The notes: a model not told the origin generated them from the letters alone. A stretch of DNA of 32,752 nucleotides from Acidobacteriota bacterium (GCA_016934295.1 JAFGTD010000236.1:1-32752), one strand, 5' to 3'; counted from the first letter of the stretch, positions 23,219-31,512 are shown. Numbers and translations are program-made.

Positions 23219-25747
23219 TCACAAACCGGCCACTCTTGATTCCAGATCTTTTGCAATTTCGGCGGGATCCGTGCCTGGATCAAATCGCACTGACTCACCG
23301 ATTGTCACAGTCACCGCACCGGAATGCGCGAATTTTTCCCCCGATTTTTTCAAATCATACAGCCCGTCAATGCGCACGGGAACCACAGGCATATTCAGGT
23401 TGGTTGCCAGGATTCCGATCCCGGCCTGAAAACACTGCATCTCGCCGTCAGGAGTGCGTCCGCCTTCGGGAAACACCAGGATCGAATATCCCCGGTCCGC
23501 AGACTCTCCCGCAAAGGCGAAGCTGCGGCGAAATCCCGTTTTCTGTGGTAACGGAAATACATTGAACAGGGCCACGACCAGCCCATATTTAATTGTGGAC
23601 ACCCACCGTTTCAGAAAGACAGTATCCGAATCCGGATGCCGCATTTCCTGAAGCAGCTCTCCCATCATGGCCACGGCCAGGCGATGCCGGAAACGCGGCG
23701 GCAGGGCGGCCAGAACGAACGCAACATCCACCTGGGTGATGTGGTTTGAAACAAACAGCACGGGGCCCTTCAAGGCATCCAGGTGTTCCCTGCCCCGAAC
23801 ACGCGGACGAGCCATCAGCGAAGTTGCCGGATATGTCAGCAGGTAGTATATAAAATACCTCAAAACAGCTATCGGCTTTCGCTGGGCCCAGCGCGGATAC
23901 CTGTAATCCGATTGCATTGAAGAAGGCCGGCGCAGCATCGCTTCAAGATCTCCAACGGTACTCGCCTCGGAGAAACCGGTTTCGTTCAGATCTACGCCGA
24001 ACCTGTCTTCCAAAGCCCCGAGAAGCTGCACTCTTTCAATCGAACTCAAATCCAGATCCGTCGACAGATTGCTGTCCGGCCGTGCATGTTCAGTCGTTCG
24101 CCCCGTAAGCTGCCGTATCATGTCCAGGAGAATTCCGCCCTGTGGTCCTTCATTTGAGGTTCCCGGGAGCCTTGATGCGGCATAGGCCTGAATTTTCCCG
24201 ATCTGTGGTTTCTGCGTAGAAGTCCTCGGAAAGTCGTCATCAGGCCAGATACACCAGTTGCGTATATGCTGATAATCGGAAATCAATGCGTTCGTATTCC
24301 GGATGACCGGTTCCGGCGCCTGCGCCCGGTCATGAAACAGCAGCACCGCGCATGCTTCAGGATTCCCCTGTCTCTCAATTCCCACAACAACACAGTCCCG
24401 AATCTCCGGTTGGCGCAGCAGCGCCGCCTCCAGATCTTCCGGGTAGATATTCATGCCTTCCGCGGTAACGATCACGTTTTTCCGGCGCCCCTTGAAGTAG
24501 AGGTTCCCGTCTTCGTCCCTGGCGCCGATATCGCCGGTTGAAAACCAGCCGTCTGCGCTCCGCACCGGAGTGATTGCATTCCCCTGAAAATACCCGTCCG
24601 CAATGCTCTCCCCGCGAACCAGTATCTCGCCATCCGGTGCCAGCTTGATCTCGCGGCCTGCAAGCGCTTTGCCGATCGTTCCACGGCTTATCTTCAGGGG
24701 ATGATTCACGCTGATCAGGGAGGTGGTTTCCGTCAGGCCGTATCCCTGGATCAATGCAAATCCAAGTCTTCCCCAGAACTGCTCCGTGTCTTCGTCGAGC
24801 CTCGCGCCCCCACAGATGAACGCCCAGAACTTCCATCCGAATTTCCGGTGGATACGCCGAAAAATCCACCACCGTTTCAGAAAATGCCTGCCCGGCGCCT
24901 TCTCAAACTGCTTTCGAAACTGAAGCAGCCCGCCTTCGGACTCCAGGTCCCGCTCCATCTTGCCCTTGAGTGTTTCCAGAATTTTCGGAACCGTTACCAG
25001 AACCGATATTCGTTCCCGTCGAATTGTCCGCAATATTTCCGAGGGATTGAGGGTGTTCTGGAAAACAACCGTTCCGCCGAAAATGCGGGGTATGAAAAGA
25101 CCCAGGTATTGGCCGAACATGTGGCTGAGCGGCAGCAGGTTCAGAAAACGCAGGGGATGGACGATTCGCTCGTATTTCAGGTATTTACTGATTTCAGCTT
25201 CCAGCGGATCGAGATTGGCCAGGATGTTCCTGTGAGACAGGACTACGCCCTTCGGATCCGCGGTGGTTCCGGATGTAAATACAATCTCGACAGGATCTCC
25301 CGGTTTGACTTCAGGCAGTGTTAAAGCAGATTTTGGATGGGAGGCAATAATTTCCCCCAGCCTTTCCAAAGAGATGCCGGCTATTCCCTGACCTGCCGGC
25401 GACAGATCATGCGAACAGACGCATAACCTCGCATTCACCTGACGGCAGACCCTTTCGGCAAATTCCGGGGATGCAGACCGATCCATCGGCACAACGACCG
25501 CACCGCGCAAAACGCATCCGAAAAAGGCAACGACCCATTCCGCGCAGTTGCAGCCCCACAGGAAGACATGGTCCCCGGGAAGGATATCCCTGGAGTCCAA
25601 TTCTCGGGCAAACTGTCGGGCTGACTCTACGACCTGCCGGTAGGACCAGCGTTGAATCCTGTACCCGCGTCGTTGAACAAATGCCGTATCACGACCGTGT
25701 CGGGAATAATCTTCAATGATATGAGAAAGCGTCCGCTCTTTGGTCAT
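23219..25747 (-). CDS. Acyl-activating enzyme - ACP - PlsC acyltransferase fusion (Aas-like)
   Basis: Three domains lie in one 842-residue chain. Residues about 1-525 are an ANL-superfamily acyl-CoA/ACP synthetase: P-loop VFTSGTTADPKGVV, PLSHMFGQ, GYGLTET, GWFSTGD, FKGRRKN and a catalytic Lys in TQKPQIGKIQ. Residues about 535-615 are an acyl-carrier-like domain (DLDLSSIERVQLLGALEDRFGVDL) with Ser569 in the phosphopantetheine position. Residues about 640-842 are a PlsC/LPLAT acyltransferase with the NHITQVD motif (His669, Asp674) and PEGGRTPDG (760-768). A plausible role is to activate a fatty acid, hold it on the carrier domain and transfer it to a lysophospholipid or other alcohol at the membrane; several hydrophobic stretches flank the acyltransferase. 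No good ribosome binding site precedes the ATG. It lies 80 bp after the NusG-like gene on the same strand. Confidence 0.88.
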   Translation of the reverse strand: MTKERTLSHIIEDYSRHGRDTAFVQRRGYRIQRWSYRQVVESARQFARELDSRDILPGDHVFLWGCNCAEWVVAFFGCVLRGAVVVPMDRSASPEFAERVCRQVNARLCVCSHDLSPAGQGIAGISLERLGEIIASHPKSALTLPEVKPGDPVEIVFTSGTTADPKGVVLSHRNILANLDPLEAEISKYLKYERIVHPLRFLNLLPLSHMFGQYLGLFIPRIFGGTVVFQNTLNPSEILRTIRRERISVLVTVPKILETLKGKMERDLESEGGLLQFRKQFEKAPGRHFLKRWWIFRRIHRKFGWKFWAFICGGARLDEDTEQFWGRLGFALIQGYGLTETTSLISVNHPLKISRGTIGKALAGREIKLAPDGEILVRGESIADGYFQGNAITPVRSADGWFSTGDIGARDEDGNLYFKGRRKNVIVTAEGMNIYPEDLEAALLRQPEIRDCVVVGIERQGNPEACAVLLFHDRAQAPEPVIRNTNALISDYQHIRNWCIWPDDDFPRTSTQKPQIGKIQAYAASRLPGTSNEGPQGGILLDMIRQLTGRTTEHARPDSNLSTDLDLSSIERVQLLGALEDRFGVDLNETGFSEASTVGDLEAMLRRPSSMQSDYRYPRWAQRKPIAVLRYFIYYLLTYPATSLMARPRVRGREHLDALKGPVLFVSNHITQVDVAFVLAALPPRFRHRLAVAMMGELLQEMRHPDSDTVFLKRWVSTIKYGLVVALFNVFPLPQKTGFRRSFAFAGESADRGYSILVFPEGGRTPDGEMQCFQAGIGILATNLNMPVVPVRIDGLYDLKKSGEKFAHSGAVTVTIGESVRFDPGTDPAEIAKDLESRVAGL

Positions 25748-25795
25748 TGATCGGATATGAGAGATATTCTTGATAAGGCTTGTCGGCCGAAGCCG

Positions 25796-25814
25796 GCCGA
25801 AGCTTTGCTTCGGC
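25796..25814 (-). terminator. Hairpin between antiterminator gene and acyl-synthetase gene
   Basis: GCCGAAGC (25796-25803) pairs with GCTTCGGC (25807-25814) around a TTT loop. On the - strand it lies 14 bases after the upxY-like stop and before the acyl-synthetase gene. No T-tract follows, so it may be a weak or factor-assisted terminator or a pause site. A second GGCCGAAGCC-like unit directly adjoins it. Confidence 0.4.
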
Positions 25815-25827
25815 TGACGGAGGCCGA

Positions 25828-26397
25828 TTAGAGGGGCCGGACGTCCGAAGCGTCAATTTCCACCGAGATAGCCCTCTGGATAAGATCGACCTGGACGACG
25901 AAACGAAACTTGCCCCGTTTTTCCACCAGTACGCCCTGGATTCCCTTCAGCGGGCCCGCAATGACTTCCACCCGGCTGCCGACACGAATATAGGGATAGG
26001 CATCGACCGAGATACTGGCTTCCAGAAATCGCCGGACATATTCGATCTGTTCCTCGGGAACCGGCTCCGCCCGGCCTTCCAGACCGACAAATCGGACCGC
26101 CCCGGGAATGTTGAGAATACGGAACCTGTTTTCAGGCGTATTCACATGATGGACAAAAATATACCCCGGGAAAAGCGGAATCCAGATTCTCTTTCTGCGA
26201 TCCTTCCAGCGACTCAGAACCTCGCGCATGGGAAGAAAGACTTCAATATCCCTGTCCGTCAATTCGCCCAGCATTTTCTTCTCAAAACGGCTGCGGGTGT
26301 ACAGCGCATACCATTCCGGCTTCGAAAGAACTTCGCTGTCGGATCGTTGTTTTAAAACACCTTCCTCTTCATGAACAAAATCGTGCTTTTCCATCAT
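25828..26397 (-). CDS. NusG-like transcription antiterminator, UpxY/LoaP type
   Basis: The 189-residue product has a NusG N-terminal domain (about 28-125: WYALYTRSRFEKKMLGELTDRDIEVFLPMREVLSRWKDRRKRIWIPLFPGYIFV) and a C-terminal KOW domain (about 138-175: RVGSRVEVIAGPLKGIQGVLVEKRGKFRFVVQVDL). It is one of the specialised NusG paralogues that bind RNA polymerase and allow read-through of long operons, usually for exopolysaccharide or natural-product genes. Here it is not followed by glycosyltransferases; the only co-directional gene is the acyl-synthetase fusion. Two ATG codons lie in tandem at the start, without a strong ribosome binding site. The typical housekeeping NusG sits beside ribosomal-protein genes, which argues that this is a paralogue. 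Confidence 0.88.
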   Translation of the reverse strand: MMEKHDFVHEEEGVLKQRSDSEVLSKPEWYALYTRSRFEKKMLGELTDRDIEVFLPMREVLSRWKDRRKRIWIPLFPGYIFVHHVNTPENRFRILNIPGAVRFVGLEGRAEPVPEEQIEYVRRFLEASISVDAYPYIRVGSRVEVIAGPLKGIQGVLVEKRGKFRFVVQVDLIQRAISVEIDASDVRPL

Positions 26398-26721
26398 AAA
26401 TCTTAAGTGCCATCGAGAAGTTACTGTCCATTAATCCGGGCTTTGAGTATTCCCGAACAGGCATACACAAAGACGAGTCTGGAATATATCCGGTGCATTC
26501 CGGCCTGTCAAGTTACCCGATTTCCAGGGAAGATCCTTATTGTTACAAGGGCGAACACAACCTTGTCCGCCGATTTGTCCGGCGTAGCGATACAACGTCA
26601 GAAATCCATAAAAACCAGGTTTTGTTTCTGAATATAATATATTTTTTAATTCACGTTGCATGGATGGATGCCGTAATATCGCTCTGTAAATCCGCCCTTA
26701 TTGCATTCAAGGAGAACCCGA
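26398..26721. other. Divergent intergenic region between upxY-like and mscS genes
   Basis: This 324-bp gap must contain promoters for the divergent antiterminator and MscS genes. A TATAAT at 26633-26638 on the + strand, in an AT-rich stretch (26622-26655), is a candidate -10 box for mscS, but I see no matching -35 hexamer at the usual spacing. AAGGAGA at 26709-26715 is the mscS ribosome binding site. No repeat, RNA gene or small coding region is convincing. Confidence 0.4.
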
Positions 26722-28044
26722 ATGGAAACGCTGTCGGACATGCTGAATTTCGATGCGCGCTATGTCGTGTATCCGCTTATTGCCCTGATTGTCGCCATGA
26801 TTGTCCGTTTCATTTTTCTGCGTATTCTGCGCAAATGGACCGAGAGAACCCAGACCGGGATCGACGATCGGATTATAACCTATCTGGAAACGCTCGTAAC
26901 TCCGGTCCTGCTTCTTTCCGTTCTTTATTACCTTGTGACCCTGTTGCCGCTGACGCCCCGTGTTCTGCAGTATGCGCGAAACGGCATTCTCATTGCGGGG
27001 GTATGTCTTCTGGCATTTCATTCCGCGAAGCTCGTCCTTTCCGTTTTTCAATTTTTCGAAACCCGCTCGGATGCGATGAAGCGCTATCTGCAGCCCCTGC
27101 ACACCCTGGTAAATGTAACCTTTGTGCTGTTGTCGATTTTTCTGTCGATAAGAATTTTCGGAATCAACATATACAATCAAGGCGCCCGCATCGTTCGCAT
27201 TATCGGCATCGTCACCGGCGCCTATATCTGTCTGCGCATCGTTAATCTTGCCGTCGCCCAGATGGTGCGTCTGGTTGAGGACAAAGACGCTGCGACAATG
27301 TCCGAGGCGGAAAAGCGCGCGAAAACTCTCGGTAAAATAATAAACAGCGCCGGATTCGTTCTGATCATCGGAATCGCGCTTATGATGGTTTTGAGCGAGT
27401 TCAATATGGACATCATGCCGATCATTACAGGGGCCGGCATTGCAGGCCTGGCGATCGGTTTCGGTGCGCAGAACCTTGTCCGGGACGTCATCAGCGGATT
27501 TTTCCTTATCCTGGAAGATCAGGTCCGCGTCGGAGATGTCGCTCAAATCAACGGCACCGGTGGCGTGGTGGAGGCGATCAAACTTCGAACGACTGTATTG
27601 CGGGATCTTCAGGGTACGGTGCATATTTTTCCCAACGGCGAAATAAAACAGGTCTCCAATATGACCAAAGAATTTTCCTATGCCGTCCTCGACGTGGGAG
27701 TGGCCTATAAGGAAAACGTTGACGCCGTGATGGAAGTATTGAAAGGCATCGGTGAAGAAACCAAGCAGGATCCCGCTTTCGGCAACCTGCTGATGGAGCC
27801 GCTTGAAATCCTGGGAGTCGACGATTTTGCCGACTCCCAGGTTACGATAAAAATTCGTATCAAAACGCTTCCATTAAAGCAGTGGATTGTAGGACGGGAA
27901 CTCAGGCGGCGCATCAAGAACACGTTTGACGCCCGGGGCATTGAAATTCCCTTCCCGCACGTCAGCGTTTATTTCGGAGAATCGAGCAAACCGTTCGATC
28001 TTCAGCTTCGCAAAGAAGGAAATCCGGACACGGACGATTTATAA
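26722..28044 (+). CDS. MscS-family mechanosensitive ion channel
   Basis: The 440-residue product is an inner-membrane MscS-type channel that opens under membrane tension to release solutes. About five or six hydrophobic segments (starting near 10, 52, 86, 128, 157 and 205) precede the conserved pore helix and beta domain: IITGAGIAGLAIGFGAQNLVRDVISGFFLILEDQVRVGD, then NGTGGVVEAIKLRTTVLRDLQGTVHIFPNGEIKQVSN. The C-terminal domain ends with the family-typical DARGIEIPFPHVSVYFGE. I chose the ATG at 26722 because AAGGAGA lies 6 bases before it; a TTG at 26701 in frame would place the ribosome binding site inside the gene. RNase HII follows after 56 bp. Confidence 0.92.
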   Translation: METLSDMLNFDARYVVYPLIALIVAMIVRFIFLRILRKWTERTQTGIDDRIITYLETLVTPVLLLSVLYYLVTLLPLTPRVLQYARNGILIAGVCLLAFHSAKLVLSVFQFFETRSDAMKRYLQPLHTLVNVTFVLLSIFLSIRIFGINIYNQGARIVRIIGIVTGAYICLRIVNLAVAQMVRLVEDKDAATMSEAEKRAKTLGKIINSAGFVLIIGIALMMVLSEFNMDIMPIITGAGIAGLAIGFGAQNLVRDVISGFFLILEDQVRVGDVAQINGTGGVVEAIKLRTTVLRDLQGTVHIFPNGEIKQVSNMTKEFSYAVLDVGVAYKENVDAVMEVLKGIGEETKQDPAFGNLLMEPLEILGVDDFADSQVTIKIRIKTLPLKQWIVGRELRRRIKNTFDARGIEIPFPHVSVYFGESSKPFDLQLRKEGNPDTDDL

Positions 28045-28100
28045 TTATCCGGTGTGATTTTTCGCAGGGTACCGGACGGGAAATTCCCGGGAGTAAATTC

Positions 28101-28949
28101 TTGGACAAAGAAATTGAAAGCTTCCTGTCGAAGACTGTGCATGAACTGAAAGAAACCCTGCATGCCCGGGGACCGGATGTATCCGGGAAACTGCTTGAGG
28201 CCCTGGCGGCGGATCCGAGGAAGACGGCGAGGCAACTCGCCGACGGGATACAGAGACGGCGGCTCCGTGACCTTCGCGAAGATGAGCGTCTGCACAACCT
28301 GCTGCATTTTGAGCAGGAGCTCTATCAAGCAGGATATCGGTTGATCGCAGGAGTGGATGAAGCCGGCGTGGCTCCGCTCGCCGGTCCGGTTGTGGCAGCA
28401 GCCGTTATTTTGCCTCAAAATTACAAGCTGATCGGTTTGAACGATTCAAAAAAAATCCCGAATCATCGGAAACGGGAAATGCTGGCGCAACAGATCAAAC
28501 AGGATGCGGTCTGCTGGGCCACCGGCGCCGCCGAAGTCGAAGAGATTGACCGTCTGAACGTGTACCGCTCCGGGCTGCTGGCAATGAAACGCGCCGTCGA
28601 AAGCCTCGTACCAAAACCGGAATACGTGCTTGTCGACGCCCGTACGATTCCCCATTGTCCCATCCCTCAAAAGGCTATTGTTCACGGAGATGCGCTGTGT
28701 GCCGCCATCGCCGCAGCCTCCCTTATCGCCAAAACAACACGGGATGCGCATATGGCGGAATTGGACCGCATTTATTCCGGCTACGGGTTTGCGGACCATA
28801 AGGGCTATCCGACCCCGGAGCACCTTAAGGTTCTTAAACAACGCGGGCCTCTTCCCGTTCACCGGAAAAGTTTCGCCCCGGTACGCGAAGCCCTGGACAT
28901 GGATCCGGCGCAACAGGATCTATTCGCCGCAAATCCTTCGGATGGATGA
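28101..28949 (+). CDS. rnhB: Ribonuclease HII with altered GRG motif
   Basis: RNase HII cuts the RNA strand of RNA-DNA hybrids and removes single ribonucleotides from DNA. The 282-residue product is of the long type with an N-terminal helical extension of about 80 residues (ESFLSKTVHELKETLHARG; LLHFEQELYQAGYRLI). The catalytic acids are Asp86 and Glu87 (GVDEAG), Asp179 (VLVDAR) and Asp215 (TTRDAHM), all present, plus NDSKK. However, the normally conserved DEAGRGP segment, whose GRG recognises the RNA-DNA junction, reads DEAGVAP (Gly89-Val90-Ala91). The C-terminus has the usual DHKGYPTPEHLKVLKQRGPLPVHRKSF. The start is TTG at 28101, with GGGAG at 28089-28093. Confidence 0.92.
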   Translation: MDKEIESFLSKTVHELKETLHARGPDVSGKLLEALAADPRKTARQLADGIQRRRLRDLREDERLHNLLHFEQELYQAGYRLIAGVDEAGVAPLAGPVVAAAVILPQNYKLIGLNDSKKIPNHRKREMLAQQIKQDAVCWATGAAEVEEIDRLNVYRSGLLAMKRAVESLVPKPEYVLVDARTIPHCPIPQKAIVHGDALCAAIAAASLIAKTTRDAHMAELDRIYSGYGFADHKGYPTPEHLKVLKQRGPLPVHRKSFAPVREALDMDPAQQDLFAANPSDG

Positions 28950-29024
28950 CGCCTTTCCCTTTGCACTTGTGGCGATAACAGGGATTGTGCTAGAAACGGA
29001 ACGCCTACTTCGGGAGGATCACCT

Positions 29025-29831
29025 ATGAACAATAAGGAAATGGAAAAGTCACCGTCAAAAGGATACTGGGAAATTGTAATTGCGGGGATAGTGGTTCTGG
29101 GGATTATCGCCATTTTCCTTGTCATTCATTCAAAGATGGGAGCACTTGAAAAACGCCTGCAGCGGACCGAGGACATCCAGGCGATTGAACGGCTTCAGTA
29201 CGCATATAACTATTACGTCGAGCACATGCTGAAGCAGGAGATTATCGACTGTTTTGCCGACAGTCCCGATGTTCTGCTGGACTGGCTTGAAGGCAAGTGG
29301 AAAGGTAAAGAGGGCGTAAAAGAATATTTTGACGTCAATCAGGTGCCTTCTTCAAATTTTCTGCATCAGCTTATTCCTTCGGCCGGGCTCATAACCGTAG
29401 CTCCGGACGGGAAAACGGCCCGGGGAAGATGGTACGCTTTCGGAGGGGTAATGATGCCCTCGCTGCCTCAGGAGGGCGAAACGCAGACCGTCAGTCGTTC
29501 TTTCATCAACGGCATTTATGAAATCGGCTACATCAAAGAAGACGACATATGGAAGATTCTGACAATCAACTGGAACATCCCCTACGGCGTGCGGATATAT
29601 GACGGATGGATTATGCCGGAGGATATTGCCGGTCCGATGCTGGAGAACTCGACGGGACCCGGCGACCAGCCGATGTCCCCGGATATTCCGATGGATCCCG
29701 ACGATTTGCGTTATGTCACCGGCTATATTCTACCGTTTCACTTCACGCATCCGGTGACGGGAAAGCCGACCAGCGAGGCCGCCAGGAATGAACGGCTGAA
29801 GCCGCTGCAGGTGGAAAAATCCGAGCCGTAA
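29025..29831 (+). CDS. Membrane-anchored NTF2/SnoaL-like protein
   Basis: The 268-residue product has a short charged N-terminus, one membrane segment (about 15-35: WEIVIAGIVVLGIIAIFLVIH), a short coiled stretch (MGALEKRLQRTEDIQAIERLQ) and a SnoaL-like NTF2 domain. SnoaL features are the DIQAIERLQYAYNYYVEHMLKQEIIDCFADSPDV opening helices, GKEGVKEYF, LHQLIPSAGLITVAPDGKTARGRWYAFGG and a YEIGYIKEDDIWKILTINW strand pair. The domain may be an enzyme or a ligand-binding unit; the pocket residues are not diagnostic. Topology predicts the domain outside the cytoplasm. It starts 75 bp after rnhB, with a GGGAGG ribosome binding site about 8 bases upstream. Confidence 0.75.
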   Translation: MNNKEMEKSPSKGYWEIVIAGIVVLGIIAIFLVIHSKMGALEKRLQRTEDIQAIERLQYAYNYYVEHMLKQEIIDCFADSPDVLLDWLEGKWKGKEGVKEYFDVNQVPSSNFLHQLIPSAGLITVAPDGKTARGRWYAFGGVMMPSLPQEGETQTVSRSFINGIYEIGYIKEDDIWKILTINWNIPYGVRIYDGWIMPEDIAGPMLENSTGPGDQPMSPDIPMDPDDLRYVTGYILPFHFTHPVTGKPTSEAARNERLKPLQVEKSEP

Positions 29832-29854
29832 CAGAACTCACCGCAGAGGCGCGG

Positions 29855-29933
29855 CCCGATCGGCGGCCATGCACAGATACGTCGCCGCAGTAGGAACTTT
29901 GTGAGAAATGCGGGTAAAAACCTGCCGATCGGG
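29855..29933. repeat. Inverted repeat enclosing a right end of the MITE-like family
   Basis: CCCGATCGGC (29855-29864) is the exact complement of 29924-29933. Inside, 29887-29916 (starting GCAGTAGGAACTTTG) aligns gaplessly over 30 bases with the right ends of the elements at 4890-4919 and 31342-31371. The flanks (ACCGCAGAGGCGC before, GCGGAGATGCGCAGAG after) read like halves of a common degenerate repeat, suggesting that something inserted into it. Confidence 0.5.
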
Positions 29934-30050
29934 CGATCGCGGAGATGCGCAGAGAATAAATCTGGATAAATTTGATCGGAAGAAGAATGAGAAGTGCTGT
30001 TCGGAGCAGTACTTTCTAAATTAATATTGTGGAGATAAGAATCTTTTTAG

Positions 30051-30082
30051 CGTTCCAACGTTGGACGTCCAACGTTGGAACG
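30051..30082. repeat. Perfect 32-bp palindrome
   Basis: CGTTCCAACGTTGGAC is followed directly by its own complement, with no loop. The unit CCAACGTTGG occurs twice. It lies 34 bases beyond the stop of the alcohol dehydrogenase gene, between convergent genes. Neither strand has a T-tract after it, so it is not a standard terminator; it may be a REP-like element or a protein-binding site. Confidence 0.65.
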
Positions 30083-30116
30083 TTCTATGGCGGTGCCAAT
30101 TCTTGTATAGGCGCAA

Positions 30117-31211
30117 CTATGGTTTTAAAACGGCTTTGAGCGTTTTGCCTTTTTCCGAATCCTCGGCCGCTTCGTTGATCTGATCCATGGAATAGAACTT
30201 GATCAGGCGATCGAACGGGAATCGGCCCTGCTTGTAGAGCTCGATCAGCTGCGGTATGAAAATTTCCGGAACACAATCCCCTTCGACAATACCTTTTACC
30301 GTGCGCCCGTCAAGGAGATGCTGCATTTCCAGACTTACTTCCGCTCCGGCTGGAGCCACGCCGATCAACCCGCAGACGCCACCCATCATGAGGCAATCAA
30401 CGGCCTGGCGGAAAACAGCCGGGATGCCGGTACACTCCAGCGTATAGGCAATTCCGCCACCCGTCATTTTCCTGATTTCCTCAACCACATCGGTCTTGCT
30501 GGAATCAATGGTGTGTGTCACGCCGAACTCTTTGGCCAACTGCAATCGGCTTTCCACGACATCGATGCCGATAATTTGCGTACAACCGCAAACAACCGCC
30601 GCCATAATGGCGCTTAATCCAACCGATCCGATACCGAACACCGCTATGGAGGAACCAGGCTTCGGACCAAGGGAATTTATGACGCCGCCGGCTCCCGTCT
30701 GGATGCCGCAACCCATCGGGCTGAGAATTTCCAGCGGTACATCCGTCGGCACCTTCACAATGCTGCGCTCGGAAACAAGGGAGTACGTCGCAAACGTTGA
30801 CTGGCCGAAAAAGGAGCCGTAAATCGTCTCCTCACCTTTCTTCATGGTGGTGGAGCCGTCCGCCCGTCTGCCGCCGAAATTCAGTCTCTTGAAGTCGGGG
30901 CACCAGCCGGGTATCCCCTTTTTGCAGGAATCACAGACACCACAGGAGAGGAAACTTGTCGCCACATGATCGCCGGGTTTTACTTTTGTTACCTGTGATC
31001 CGACCTTTTCAACAATTCCGGCGCCCTCGTGCCCGAACACACCCGGAAGCGGTATCGGCAAGTATTGCATACGGGCCACCAGGTCCGTATGACACAGTCC
31101 AGAGCTGACGATCTTCACTAAAACCTCGTCTGCTCTGGGCTCTTCAAGTTCAATCTCCTCTAAATTGAAAGGTCCCGCCGCCTCGCGTACTACGGCTGCT
31201 TTGATTTTCAT
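30117..31211 (-). CDS. Zinc- and NAD-dependent alcohol dehydrogenase (MDR family)
   Basis: The 364-residue product is a class III/aryl-alcohol-type medium-chain dehydrogenase that oxidises an alcohol to an aldehyde or the reverse. Catalytic zinc ligands are Cys40, His61-Glu62 (GHEGAG) and Cys168 (MGCGIQTGAG); the structural zinc ligands Cys90, Cys93, Cys96 and Cys104 are all present. The Rossmann loop is GIGSVG (193-198), and the acidic Asp217 in IGIDVVESR favours NAD over NADP. The closest pattern I know is benzyl-alcohol dehydrogenase-like enzymes, but the substrate is not determined by the sequence. The ATG has GGAGG 6 bases upstream on its strand (31218-31222). It stands alone, with repeat-rich gaps on both sides. 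Confidence 0.92.
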   Translation of the reverse strand: MKIKAAVVREAAGPFNLEEIELEEPRADEVLVKIVSSGLCHTDLVARMQYLPIPLPGVFGHEGAGIVEKVGSQVTKVKPGDHVATSFLSCGVCDSCKKGIPGWCPDFKRLNFGGRRADGSTTMKKGEETIYGSFFGQSTFATYSLVSERSIVKVPTDVPLEILSPMGCGIQTGAGGVINSLGPKPGSSIAVFGIGSVGLSAIMAAVVCGCTQIIGIDVVESRLQLAKEFGVTHTIDSSKTDVVEEIRKMTGGGIAYTLECTGIPAVFRQAVDCLMMGGVCGLIGVAPAGAEVSLEMQHLLDGRTVKGIVEGDCVPEIFIPQLIELYKQGRFPFDRLIKFYSMDQINEAAEDSEKGKTLKAVLKP

Positions 31212-31293
31212 TATAAACCTCCGATTCAGTTAATATTTCACGGCCGCAATTTCAGGGCATATAAATAGCGCTCGATATTTCTTTCCCGGCATT

Positions 31294-31371
31294 AACCCGC
31301 ATTATTCATGAAGGTTCGGTCGCTTCGATTTGAAAGCCGCCGCAGTAGAAGCTTCATGAATAATCCGGGTT
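31294..31371. repeat. Short inverted-repeat (MITE-like) element, complete copy
   Basis: A left arm AACCCGCATTATTCATGAA (31294-31312) and right arm (31353-31371) are complementary at 18 of 19 positions and enclose 40 bp. The right 30 bases, from GCAGTAGAAG at 31342, align gaplessly with 4890-4919 and 29887-29916. No coding capacity. Confidence 0.7.
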
Positions 31372-31467
31372 CCATTATGCGGCGATCTTAACTTATAGGA
31401 CATTCTGCCGCAGGACACAAGCCTTGAATTAGAGACATCCATTCTCTTTAGTCGTTCCTGTAACCGA

Positions 31468-31512
31468 CCACGCCTGGAAGGCGTGGCTTTGGCTTGCCCC
31501 GCACAGCGGGGC
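31468..31512. repeat. Two tandem hairpins
   Basis: CCACGCCT (31468-31475) pairs with AGGCGTGG (31479-31486) around a GGA loop. Nine bases later GCCCCGC (31496-31502) pairs with GCGGGGC (31506-31512) around an ACA loop. The first resembles the subterminal hairpins of IS200/IS605-type elements, but no transposase is near; that link is only a guess. Confidence 0.5.

Noticed and set aside
26707-27624. 305-codon open frame on the - strand inside mscS
   Set aside because: It is antisense to well-conserved channel sequence and shows no recognisable domain.
30051-30082. Palindrome as the intrinsic terminator of the alcohol dehydrogenase gene
   Set aside because: On the - strand it is followed by an A-rich stretch, not T, and it has no loop. 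I keep it as a palindrome of unknown role.
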